Positions 18,257 to 26,641 of a stretch of DNA of 64,000 nucleotides are shown here, one piece after another. The translations under genes and the position numbers were made by a program. A model generated the notes under the pieces. The model saw nothing but the letters and a program-made list of their open reading frames with translations. It was not told where the DNA came from and ran no database searches. This DNA comes from Gemmatimonadaceae bacterium (GTDB lineage: Bacteria; Gemmatimonadota; Gemmatimonadetes; Gemmatimonadales; Gemmatimonadaceae). The stretch spans positions 62,001-126,000 of the forward strand of contig JACVCD010000002.1 in assembly GCA_016742275.1 (NCBI GenBank), written 5' to 3'. How positions within the stretch are numbered: the first letter of the stretch is position 1; each line of letters begins with the position of its first letter.

Positions 18257-18913
18257 ATGAGCACTTCCGCCATCCGCACCGCTTCGCTGGCCCGCCGTGA
18301 GCGCCAGAAAGCCGAAACGCGCCAGGCTATCCTGGACGCGGCGCGGGAGCTGTTCGTGAGCGAGGGCGTGGAAGCCACCACGATGCGAGCCATTGCGGCC
18401 CGAATCGGCTACACGCCAACGGCCATCTATCATCACTTCCGCGACAAGGATGCCTTGATCGTGGAGCTGTGTATGGCCGACTTCTCCGCTCTCGGTCTGG
18501 CCATGCACAAGATCGGTCGGATTGAGAATCCGGTTGAACGGCTCAAGCGCATGGGGTATGCTTACACCGATTTCGCGCTCGATAATACGAGCCAGTATCG
18601 GTTCATGTTCATGACACCACCAAGTCAGTTGCTGACTGAGGCACATGAACAAGTACTTAAGCGTCCAGAGGAAGACGCCTACGTCTTTCTGCTGGGGACG
18701 GTCACCGAAGCGGTTGAGTCTGGCGCATTCAGGCCCGAGCTCAATGACCCCATCGAGATCGCGCAGATGTTCTGGGGCGGTATCCACGGCATCATCTCGC
18801 TGTGGCTGACGCACTGCGGGAATGATCACATCACCTTTCGCGACCCACGGGAGACCGTGCGAACCATGTGCGACAATCTTGTGCGCGGGGCGCTTCGAAA
18901 CCCGTTGGCCTGA
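18257..18913 (+). CDS. TetR/AcrR family transcriptional regulator
   Basis: 218 aa. The N-terminal 60 residues are a TetR helix-turn-helix: RQAILDAARELFVSEGVEAT, then TMRAIAARIGYTPTAIYHHF, then RDKDALIVEL. The rest is an all-helical ligand-binding domain. It sits directly upstream of a TolC-adaptor-RND pump operon in the same orientation, and matching palindromes lie at its own promoter and in front of the pump, so it is most likely the pump's repressor, released by a pump substrate. The ligand is unknown. Confidence 0.92.
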   Translation: MSTSAIRTASLARRERQKAETRQAILDAARELFVSEGVEATTMRAIAARIGYTPTAIYHHFRDKDALIVELCMADFSALGLAMHKIGRIENPVERLKRMGYAYTDFALDNTSQYRFMFMTPPSQLLTEAHEQVLKRPEEDAYVFLLGTVTEAVESGAFRPELNDPIEIAQMFWGGIHGIISLWLTHCGNDHITFRDPRETVRTMCDNLVRGALRNPLA

Positions 18914-18974
18914 TCCGACGTAACGTGACACAGCAACATCTCGCTACCGCAGTACGGTCCACCATGTAGTCCTC

Positions 18975-18990
18975 GGGCGCCTCGGCGCCC
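18975..18990 (+). terminator. Probable terminator of the tetR gene
   Basis: GGGCGC and GCGCCC form a perfect 6-bp stem around a CTCG tetraloop, followed by TTCTTAA. The U-tract is short. It separates the tetR transcript from the pump operon. Confidence 0.5.
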
Positions 18991-19004
18991 TTCTTAAGGT
19001 CTAT

Positions 19005-19025
19005 TCACTTAACGTTGTTAGAGAA
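19005..19025. promoter_or_regulatory. Second TetR operator-like site in front of the efflux operon
   Basis: TCACTTAACGTTGTTAGAGAA aligns with the palindrome at 18217-18237. The left half (TCACTT-n-AC) and the central TGT are kept; the right half is degenerate. It overlaps the annotated TTG start of the outer-membrane gene, which suggests the true start is downstream, for example the GTG at 19033. Confidence 0.5.
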
Positions 19026-20487
19026 CAGATTAGTGTTCAACAGTCAATCGTTGTTCTCAAACGCGCGTCGACGCCGACGCATCGATCCCGCCGTCGCATG
19101 GCTCGCCTTGCCATTGGCGCTCCTCTTGCTCGCGCTGCCGCGGTCGGCGGCGCGAGCGCAGGCAGCGGCGGCGTCAGCGCCGGCACCCGGGCAAAGCGGT
19201 GAACCGGCCCGGACGCTGCTCGATCGCTACGTCGCGCAGGCCATCGACGCCAACCTGGCACTCGCCCAACAGGGGGCTGCGCTCCGCCGCGCCGAAGCCG
19301 GGGTCAAGGAAGCCAATGGACGCTTCCTGCCGAGTGTGGGCCTGAATGCCCGCTACTCCGAGTTCAGCGGTGTCATCAACATCGGCGATTTCATCAATCC
19401 CACCTACGCCGCGCTCAATCAGATCCTCGGCGAAGCACGGTTCCCCACCGACATCCAGGCCACGCTGCCCTTCCGTCAGGAAACCAAGCTCGATCTGCAA
19501 ATGCCGCTGTTCAATGGTGCGCTCTTTGGCGCGCGCGCGGCTGCCCGGGCACAACGTGATCTGGTCGGAAGCACACGTCTCACGGCAATGCGGCAACTCG
19601 CAGCCGATGTGCAGCAGAGTTGGCTTGCTGTTGCCAATGCATCGCGTGCTGTGGAGACACTCGAAGCCATGCAGCCCGTGCTTGATGAAAATGTGCGGGT
19701 CAGTGAGCGCTTGGTGAGTGCGGGACAGGCCACGCCCGATGTCGTGCTCCGTGCGCGCGCCGAACGCAGTGAGCTGCAGCAGCAAGTCGACGACACCAGG
19801 CGTGCGCGTGCCGCGGCGACGCGTGGATTCAATCTGCTGCGCAATCAGGACGCGGAGTCGCCCGTTACCATCACATCCGATAGCACGTTACTCGCGCTGC
19901 CCTCGCTTGATCGCGATGCGCTGGTGGCTCATGCACTCCGGCATCGTGAAGAGTTGGCGGGAGCTGGCAGCGGCGTGAATCTCGCGCGGGCGCAGCAGCG
20001 TGTGGCGGGCAGTGCCTTTCTGCCTGCGCTGTCGCTGGGTGCCAGTTACGGCGTGCAGGGTGATCGATACCGCTTCAACAATGACAATGATGTGGCGCTC
20101 GCATCGGTCGTGCTGTCGTGGAATCTCTTCAACGGGCAGCAGGACAATGCCCGTCGTCAGCAGGCCACGGCGCTGCGCCAGGAAGCCGAACTGCGTGTGC
20201 GTGAAGCAGAACGTGGCATCGTCACCCAGGTGCTCAACGCCCTGGATGCCGTGGAAGTAGCGCGCACCAATCTCAGTGCGGCCAATGATCGCCACGATGC
20301 CGCGCAGCGTGCATTCACGCTGGTTGAACGCCGATACGGCGAAGGGCTGGCCACGCAGGTCGAATTTCTCAGCGCACGCGCCTCGTACACGGCTGCTGCA
20401 CTGAATCGCGTCATCACGCACTTCGGATTCGCCGCTCGCATGGTGGACCTCGAGCGTGTCGCGGCGCTTCGCACACTGCCGCACTGA
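19015..20487 (+). CDS. TolC-family outer membrane efflux protein
   Basis: Up to 490 aa. The TTG at 19015 lies inside the operator-like site, so GTG 19033 may be the real start. After a basic n-region a hydrophobic signal (LALPLALLLLALPRSAARAQ) leads to two homologous TolC halves: each begins with a long helix (AIDANLALAQQGAALRRAEAG; AHALRHREELAGAGSGVNLA) and contains a strand pair of the trimeric barrel (LPSVGLNARYSEF; LPALSLGASYG). The C-terminal helix ERRYGEGLATQVEFLSARAS is characteristic. It forms the exit duct of the RND pump encoded by the next two genes. Confidence 0.9.
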   Translation: MLENRLVFNSQSLFSNARRRRRIDPAVAWLALPLALLLLALPRSAARAQAAAASAPAPGQSGEPARTLLDRYVAQAIDANLALAQQGAALRRAEAGVKEANGRFLPSVGLNARYSEFSGVINIGDFINPTYAALNQILGEARFPTDIQATLPFRQETKLDLQMPLFNGALFGARAAARAQRDLVGSTRLTAMRQLAADVQQSWLAVANASRAVETLEAMQPVLDENVRVSERLVSAGQATPDVVLRARAERSELQQQVDDTRRARAAATRGFNLLRNQDAESPVTITSDSTLLALPSLDRDALVAHALRHREELAGAGSGVNLARAQQRVAGSAFLPALSLGASYGVQGDRYRFNNDNDVALASVVLSWNLFNGQQDNARRQQATALRQEAELRVREAERGIVTQVLNALDAVEVARTNLSAANDRHDAAQRAFTLVERRYGEGLATQVEFLSARASYTAAALNRVITHFGFAARMVDLERVAALRTLPH

Positions 20488-20541
20488 TCAATCCACGACT
20501 CCGCGTCATTCAATCCACTCAATACGCGTCGACGAAGACCC

Positions 20542-21741
20542 ATGTTGCCCTCCACTCATTTCCGAATTCTCGCCATCTCGGCGCCACTGGCTCTCATCGC
20601 CATGACGGCATGCGGCGATTCCGGGTCCGCGAAAACCACCGATTCGCTGGCTACCGCCGCGCCAACTGTTGCTGCTGTTCCCGTCGCCGTTGCTGACATC
20701 GGCACCAGCGAAGGTCTTTCACCGGTGATTGCTGTCGGGACGTATGCGTCCCGCGATGAAATCCCGCTTGGATTCAAGATCGGTGGTGTGGTGCAACGCG
20801 TGCTGGTAGACGAAGGCGCCACCGTACAGCGCGGACAAATCCTGGCAGTGCTCGATCTGCGTGAGATCGATGCGTCGGTTACCAAGGCGCAAGCCATGGT
20901 TGACAAGGCCACGCGTGATCATGCGCGCCTCACGCGACTCGTAGCTGATAGTGTGGCCACGTCAGTTCAGTTACAGGATGCGTCCACCGCGCTCGACGCC
21001 GCGCGTGCCGATCTCGCGACGGCGCGTGTGAATCGCGAGTTCGCCACCATCACGGCGCCGGAAGCCGGTACGGTGTTGCAGCGCATGGGCACACCAGGCG
21101 CCACCGTTGCAGCGGGCAGCCCAATGTTCATGCTCGGCGGTTCGCGGCGTGGCCGCGTTCTACGCGCAGGTCTGCCAGATCGTGATGCGCTCAAGGTGCA
21201 AGCCGGAGACAGTGCCACGGTCACGTTCGATGCCGTGCCGCAGAAGAAGTTCGGCGCACGGGTCGTACTCGTTGGGCGCTCCGCCGATCCGCGCACGGGC
21301 ACTTATTCGGTAGAGCTGTCATTGCGCGATGCCGACGCACTACCAAGCGGATTGGTTGGCCAGGCACAGGTGCATGTGCGTGCCGCCGCTGGCACCAAGA
21401 ATACGGCCGTCAGCACACTTCCTGCCGATGCGCTGCTCGAAGCTGATGGTGATTCAGCCTCCGTGTATCTGGTGCGGTCCGATGCCACGGCGCCAGGCAA
21501 GCTGGTGGCCGAGCGTCTGCGTGTAGAAGTCGCCGGCATTGAGGGTGATCGTGTGCGCGTACGCGGTGTGCCGGCAGAAGCGCGCGTGGTCACTCGCGGC
21601 GCACCATACGTCACGCCGGGTGCCCCCGTTCGCATCGTTACGCGGGCCACACTCGACTCAGTCAGCCAGCGCCGTGTGGCCGGAACGGAAACGCGCAGCA
21701 CGCAGATCTCAAGCGTCACACCGCGAGGCCCCGTACCATGA
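20542..21741 (+). CDS. RND efflux pump periplasmic adaptor (HlyD/MFP family) lipoprotein
   Basis: 399 aa. The N-terminus is a lipoprotein signal (LALIAMTACGDSG, acylated Cys at about residue 24). The first half-hairpin of the lipoyl domain is at GGVVQRVLVDEGATVQRGQ, followed by a short coiled coil (AQAMVDKATRDHARLTRL) and the returning half at ITAPEAGTVLQRMGTPGATV. Beta-barrel and membrane-proximal domains follow. It links the inner-membrane RND protein with the TolC-like duct. Its stop overlaps the RND start by 4 bases (ATGA). Confidence 0.92.
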   Translation: MLPSTHFRILAISAPLALIAMTACGDSGSAKTTDSLATAAPTVAAVPVAVADIGTSEGLSPVIAVGTYASRDEIPLGFKIGGVVQRVLVDEGATVQRGQILAVLDLREIDASVTKAQAMVDKATRDHARLTRLVADSVATSVQLQDASTALDAARADLATARVNREFATITAPEAGTVLQRMGTPGATVAAGSPMFMLGGSRRGRVLRAGLPDRDALKVQAGDSATVTFDAVPQKKFGARVVLVGRSADPRTGTYSVELSLRDADALPSGLVGQAQVHVRAAAGTKNTAVSTLPADALLEADGDSASVYLVRSDATAPGKLVAERLRVEVAGIEGDRVRVRGVPAEARVVTRGAPYVTPGAPVRIVTRATLDSVSQRRVAGTETRSTQISSVTPRGPVP

Positions 21742-24700
21742 GTCTCCTCAGCGGAATCACACAGTTTGCGGTCAAGCGGTGGCAGTTCACCGTGCTGGTG
21801 TTTCTCATGTTTGCGGCACTGGGTACATCGAGCTGGTTTGCCATTGCTCGCAGCGAAGACCCGAGCTTTCCGGTTCCGATCTACACCGTAGTTGCCGTGT
21901 ATCCCGGCGCGTCGCCGGAAGACATGGAGCAATTGGTTGCAGATCCCATTGAGAAGCAGCTCAAGATTCTCGAGGATGTAAAGGAGCTTCGCAGCACGAG
22001 CAGCGATGGATTGACCGTGGTGCGCGTGGAGTTCGAAGCCGATGTCGACGCCGAACGCAAGTACGATCAGGTCGTGCGCGAAGTGAATGCGCTGCGTCCT
22101 GCATTGCCAGCTGCGCTCAATCGTCTCGACGTGCAGCGCAATCAGAATTCCGATCTCACCGTGTTTCAGGTGGCATTGGTGGCGCCGGCACTGCCGTACC
22201 CGGCACTCGATGATGCTGCGCGCACCATGGAAGATGCGCTTGAACGCGTGCCCGGTGTGAAGGCGGCGGAGCGTTGGGCGTCACCGCCACGCGAAATGCA
22301 GGTCACGCTCGATCTTGGTCGTCTGTCGCGGCTTGGTATCACGCCAGCGCAGGTGATGAACGCACTGGGCAGCGACAACACGCAGATCCCCGGTGGTTCG
22401 GTGGATGTTGGCACGCGTCGCTACAATGTGGCCACGCAGGGACGCTATCGCAGCGCGGCGGATGTGCAGCGTACTGTGGTATCCGGAAACAATGGTGCCG
22501 TGGTGCGTGTGCAGGATGTCGCCACGGTGCAATGGGGCGACGGCGACGCCGTGCACCTGGGTCGCTACAACGGGCAGCGCGCCATGTGGGTGTCGGTGGC
22601 GGTGCAGGAAGGCCAGAATGTTTCCAATGTGCGCGCAAGCGTGTGGAAAGCGCTCGACACCATCGAGCCCACGCTGCCGCAGGGTGTCACGCTCGAACGT
22701 GGTTTTGATCAGAGCGCCAACGTGGATGCACGTCTGTCGCGCCTGGGATGGGACTTTGCCATCGCCATCGTGCTCGTGCTGCTCACATTGCTGCCGCTTG
22801 GCACGCGCGCGTCGGTGATCGTGATGATCTCCATTCCAACGTCGCTCGCCATGGCCGTTGCTTTGCTCTATGTGACCGGCTACTCCATCAATCAGCTGTC
22901 CATCGTGGGCTTTGTGATTGCACTGGGGCTCTTGGTCGACGACAGTATCGTAGTCGTGGAGAACATCGCGCGTTTCCTGCGTGAGGGATATTCACGCACA
23001 CAGGCTGCAATCGAAGCCACCAAGCAGATTGGCGTGGCCGTACTCGGCGCGACCTTCACACTGATCTTTGCTTTCCTGCCGCTCATGTTCCTGCCGGGTC
23101 TCTCTGGCAAGTACATCCGTGTGCTGCCGATGGCGGTGGTGTATGCAGTGCTGGCTTCATTGATTGTGTCGCTGACCATCATTCCCTGGTTGGCCAGCCG
23201 CCTCATGCCGCGCGACTCGCATCCCGAAGGCAATCGCGTACTGCAGTGGCTCGATCGCGGTATTCATCGCACCTACGCGCCGCTGCTTGCGCGGGCCATG
23301 AACAATCCGCGCACGACGCTAGCCTTGTCGGCCGTCCTGGTGGCCGGTGCGTTGGCGCTGGTGCCTGCGGTGGGTTTCTCGCTCTTCCCCAAGGCCGGCA
23401 CGCCGCAGTACCACGTGGACATCACCACGCCGGAAGGCACGTCGTTGGCCGAGACCGATCGTGCGGTGCAATACGCCGAACGCATTGTGTTATCGCATCC
23501 GGGCACACGCGCCGTGTTTGCCAATGCGGGCAAGGACAATCCACCCGTGTACTACAACGTGTTTCAGCGCGCCGAGTCGCCCACGCGTGGGCAGCTCATT
23601 GTGTTATTGCACGAGTATGACAACGTGCACACGCCGATGGCGCTCGATTCGCTGCGTTCGCAGCTGGCGCTGTATCCTGGTGCGCGTATCGAACTCAAGG
23701 AGTTCGAGAATGGTCCGCCGATTGATGCGCCCATTGCCATGCGTCTCGAGGGAGCGGATCTCGATACGCTGCAGCAGTTGGCCGCGCAGTTGGAGAACGT
23801 ATTGCAAACCACGCCTGGTACGCAGTACGTGAATAATCCGGTGCGACTGCATCGCAGTGATCTGCGTGTGGTGGTCGATCGTCAGAAGGCTGGCCTGTTG
23901 GGCATTCCCGGCGCCGAAGTGGAGCGCACACTGCGTCTCGGTATCGCAGGGCTTGAGGCTGGTCGTATTCGTGCGGAGAACGGTGAGGAGTATCCCATTC
24001 GTGTGGGTATCGCACACGATGGACGTCCTGCGCCGCAGGATCTCGAACGCATTTTCGTGAGCAGCGTGACCGGAGCCATGGTGCCGCTGTCGCAGATCAC
24101 GAGCACGCGTTTTGTCACGTCACCTACCACCATCGATCATCGTGATCGTGAGCGGGCAGTCACGGTGACGAGCCACGTGCGCGAAGGCTTCAACACCGAC
24201 GCCGTGACCAAGGAGATTCTGGCGCGACTGGACAAGGTCGAACTGCCCGATGGCTATCGACTGATTCCTGCTGGTGAAATTGAAAGCCGGCAAGAGAGCT
24301 TTGGCGGCATCGGTGGTGCCATCATCGTGGCCGTGTTTGCCATCATGGCCATTCTGGTGCTCGAGTTCCGCGACTTCCGCACCACACTGGTTGTAGCCAG
24401 CGTGATTCCGCTTGGTGTGGTGGGTGGCATCGTGGCGCTGCTCTTGTCGGGCTACACGCTGAGCTTCACGGCCATGATCGGGTTCGTGGCGCTAGTGGGC
24501 ATCGAGATCAAGACCAGCATTCTTCTGGTGGACTTCACGGATCAGCTGCGTGAGCAGGGTGTGCCACTCGACGAGGCCATTCGCAAAGCCGGTGAAGTGC
24601 GCTTTCTGCCCATCGTACTGACGTCGCTCACGGCCATTGGTGGCTTGTTGCCGCTGGCGGTGCAGGGGTCGGGTCTCTACTCGCCACTGGCATGGGTGAT

Positions 24701-24842
24701 CATTGGCGGATTGGTCAGCAGTACGCTCATTGCGCGCCTGGTAACGCCGGTGCTGTACAAGCTGCTGGCGCCCGGGGATGCGCGGGTACACGCCTCCGAG
24801 CCCAATCCGGCGCTGGGCTTGCCGCAGCCCGCTACGGCGTGA
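21738..24842 (+). CDS. Efflux RND transporter permease subunit (AcrB-like)
   Basis: 1034 aa, the usual RND length. Twelve membrane helices are arranged as TM1, a large periplasmic loop, TM2-6, a second large loop (GFSLFPKAGTPQYHVDITTP) and TM7-12. TM4 carries the proton-relay acidic pair in VIALGLLVDDSIVVVENIAR. Also visible: FLPLMFLPGLSGKYIRVLPM and IGFVALVGIEIKTSILLVDF. The periplasmic porter segment starts with YPGASPEDMEQLVADPIE. The sequence resembles hydrophobic-compound exporters rather than metal exporters. Third gene of the pump operon. Confidence 0.93.
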   Translation: MSLLSGITQFAVKRWQFTVLVFLMFAALGTSSWFAIARSEDPSFPVPIYTVVAVYPGASPEDMEQLVADPIEKQLKILEDVKELRSTSSDGLTVVRVEFEADVDAERKYDQVVREVNALRPALPAALNRLDVQRNQNSDLTVFQVALVAPALPYPALDDAARTMEDALERVPGVKAAERWASPPREMQVTLDLGRLSRLGITPAQVMNALGSDNTQIPGGSVDVGTRRYNVATQGRYRSAADVQRTVVSGNNGAVVRVQDVATVQWGDGDAVHLGRYNGQRAMWVSVAVQEGQNVSNVRASVWKALDTIEPTLPQGVTLERGFDQSANVDARLSRLGWDFAIAIVLVLLTLLPLGTRASVIVMISIPTSLAMAVALLYVTGYSINQLSIVGFVIALGLLVDDSIVVVENIARFLREGYSRTQAAIEATKQIGVAVLGATFTLIFAFLPLMFLPGLSGKYIRVLPMAVVYAVLASLIVSLTIIPWLASRLMPRDSHPEGNRVLQWLDRGIHRTYAPLLARAMNNPRTTLALSAVLVAGALALVPAVGFSLFPKAGTPQYHVDITTPEGTSLAETDRAVQYAERIVLSHPGTRAVFANAGKDNPPVYYNVFQRAESPTRGQLIVLLHEYDNVHTPMALDSLRSQLALYPGARIELKEFENGPPIDAPIAMRLEGADLDTLQQLAAQLENVLQTTPGTQYVNNPVRLHRSDLRVVVDRQKAGLLGIPGAEVERTLRLGIAGLEAGRIRAENGEEYPIRVGIAHDGRPAPQDLERIFVSSVTGAMVPLSQITSTRFVTSPTTIDHRDRERAVTVTSHVREGFNTDAVTKEILARLDKVELPDGYRLIPAGEIESRQESFGGIGGAIIVAVFAIMAILVLEFRDFRTTLVVASVIPLGVVGGIVALLLSGYTLSFTAMIGFVALVGIEIKTSILLVDFTDQLREQGVPLDEAIRKAGEVRFLPIVLTSLTAIGGLLPLAVQGSGLYSPLAWVIIGGLVSSTLIARLVTPVLYKLLAPGDARVHASEPNPALGLPQPATA

Positions 24843-24906
24843 TCGAGAGTCACATGGCTTGATCATATGGCTTGACGGATAGGCCAGTGCGCCGTCGATT
24901 CGTGGC

Positions 24907-25749
24907 ATGAACCGAATCGCGACGCAGCTCACTAATGTCAGTTATGTCTTGGCCGCAGTGCTCTCTCTCGGAGTACTGCGGCCCGCTGCTGTCGTCGCAC
25001 AGTCGGCGACCAATACCGGTGTGGTGTCGGGCTTCGTGCTCACCGATCCTGGTGATCGTCCAATTCCCAATGCCACGGTGCGTGTATCTGGCGCGACGGG
25101 CAGTGCGGTGAGCGACAGCGCGGGCAAGTTCACCTTGAGCGGCGTACCCGGTGGCATGCAGCGCTTTGAAGTGATCGCGGTGGGATACAAGCCGCTGCGT
25201 CAGTCCATCGTGGTGTCTGCTGGACAGACCATTGAGGTGGATTTGCTCATGATAGTCGATGCGCAGCAACTGACAGGCGTGAAGGTTGCCGCGGCAGCTG
25301 GCCCGGGAGTGCGCGCACCGTGGCTGGCCGGTTTCGACGAACGTCGCAGTTATGGTATTGGTACGTTTCTCACCACCGAAGACCTGGAACGACAGGACGC
25401 CAGTCGTTGGGCATCAGTCGTGGCGCAGCGGGTGCCCGGTATCAATCTGGTGACATACAATGGACGCGCATCATTTGCGATTTCGCGCGGACCAATCAGC
25501 GATCGCAACACACCCAAGGGTGATATCGTCGACGCGGCGCAGGGCGCGCCCAAAGGCTGCTACGCGCAGGTCATCATTGATGACATCGTTCGCTATGCCA
25601 GTCGCATGGGCGAACCGCTGTTCGATGTCACGTCCGTCGATCCCAACACGGTGGCTGCCGTGGAGTACTATAGCGTGTCGCAGATACCGGCGCGATTCAA
25701 TCGCGGTGGCAACGCACCTTGTGGCGTGTTGGTGATCTGGCGGAAGTAG
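24907..25749 (+). CDS. Carboxypeptidase-regulatory-like plus TonB plug protein without a beta-barrel
   Basis: 280 aa. The signal peptide ends near AAVVAQS. Residues about 38-115 form a carboxypeptidase regulatory-like (CarboxypepD_reg) domain: VVSGFVLTDPGDRPIPNATV, then DSAGKFTLSGVPGG. The remainder resembles a TonB-dependent receptor plug: FLTTEDLERQDASRWASVVA, RVPGINLV, and a Cys pair in KGCYAQVIIDD and GGNAPCGVLVIWRK. The chain ends where a barrel would begin. Stand-alone plug proteins of this type are recurrent in Gemmatimonadota, so this may be a true family rather than a truncation. Confidence 0.8.
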   Translation: MNRIATQLTNVSYVLAAVLSLGVLRPAAVVAQSATNTGVVSGFVLTDPGDRPIPNATVRVSGATGSAVSDSAGKFTLSGVPGGMQRFEVIAVGYKPLRQSIVVSAGQTIEVDLLMIVDAQQLTGVKVAAAAGPGVRAPWLAGFDERRSYGIGTFLTTEDLERQDASRWASVVAQRVPGINLVTYNGRASFAISRGPISDRNTPKGDIVDAAQGAPKGCYAQVIIDDIVRYASRMGEPLFDVTSVDPNTVAAVEYYSVSQIPARFNRGGNAPCGVLVIWRK

Positions 25750-25760
25750 TCCGTCGCGAG

Positions 25761-25876
25761 AACGCTCGAGAACGCTCGAGAACGCTCGAGAACGCTCGAG
25801 AACGCTCGAGAACGCTCGAGAACGCTCGAGAACGCTCGAGAACGCTCGAGAACGCTCGAGAACGCTCGAGAACGCT
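25761..25876. repeat. Tandem 10-bp repeat, 11 full units plus a partial unit
   Basis: Eleven identical copies of AACGCTCGAG (25761-25870) followed by a partial AACGCT. Each copy contains the palindrome CTCGAG and matches one helical turn of B-DNA. It starts 11 bases after the stop of the plug-domain gene and ends just before the stop of the convergent ankyrin gene, so it fills the intergenic space. The frames through it only give an artificial repeating peptide. Confidence 0.95.
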
Positions 25877-25882
25877 GACGAA

Positions 25883-26611
25883 CTACGCCGGCTCGCTCGG
25901 CTCAGACGCAATCGCCGCCAGACGATCACCCAGATCAGCAAATCCGCGCGCCGTAGCCATCAGGGCCGGTGTCGTGCCGTCCTCCATGGTGGCATGCACA
26001 TCCGCGCCGCGTGCGATCAGCAAATCGCACATCGCCGTATCACCACGCGATGCGGCCAGATGCAGTGGCGTGATGCGATGCGCGCCAAGCGCTGACACGT
26101 CGGATCCGGCAAACACGAGACGCCGCACGACACCGGCCCGCGTGGCACCGGCAAGCGCCGCATGCAACGGCGTGTTGCGCGTAGCGTTGGTGGACAACGC
26201 ATCGAGTGGTGCGCCGAGATCGATAAGCAGGGCGACGGTGTCTTCGTGTCCGAAGAAGGCCGCGAGATGGAGCGGTGTCCAGCCATCGCTGCTGCGCAAC
26301 ACACGTGCATCATCGTCGTTTTCGATGACCGTGCGCAGCGCCTCCACATCACCAAGTGCAGCAGCTTCGCAGGCATCTGCCTGACGTCCACGAAGAAAGA
26401 GCGGAGCCAGTTCTGCCGCACCGACGTAGCAGCAATGCAGCGCCAGCGTCTCTCCACCGGCTGCGCGCATCTGCGCTCGCGACGGGTCTTCGGCCAGCAA
26501 GCGCTCGATGCTCAACTGATCCCGGCCACGGATGGCAGCCAGGAGTACTTCAGGGGCGGTTGGGACCATTTCGCAATCCTGCGATGTGTTCCCCTTCGCG
26601 TCAACCGGCAA
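25883..26611 (-). CDS. Ankyrin repeat protein
   Basis: 242 aa from ATG 26611, or 228 aa from ATG 26569 (MVPTAPEVLLAAI), which begins directly with the repeat fold. At least four ankyrin repeats are visible, including DGWTPLHLAAFFGHEDTVAL, RNTPLHAALAGATRAGVVRR, RITPLHLAASRGDTAMCDLL and DGTTPALMATARGF. No signal peptide. Ankyrin domains bind other proteins; the partner is unknown. It lies 30 bases downstream of the kinase stop on the same strand and may be co-transcribed. Confidence 0.87.
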   Translation of the reverse strand: MPVDAKGNTSQDCEMVPTAPEVLLAAIRGRDQLSIERLLAEDPSRAQMRAAGGETLALHCCYVGAAELAPLFLRGRQADACEAAALGDVEALRTVIENDDDARVLRSSDGWTPLHLAAFFGHEDTVALLIDLGAPLDALSTNATRNTPLHAALAGATRAGVVRRLVFAGSDVSALGAHRITPLHLAASRGDTAMCDLLIARGADVHATMEDGTTPALMATARGFADLGDRLAAIASEPSEPA

Positions 26612-26641
26612 TCATACGAGTACCGGTCGAATGTCGCAGTC

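Noticed and set aside
25761-25876. CRISPR array
   Set aside because: The 10-bp units are directly adjacent with no spacers and there are no cas genes.
25719-26384. Long plus-strand frame reading through the 10-bp repeat
   Set aside because: It translates the repeat into an artificial periodic peptide and then runs antisense to the ankyrin gene.
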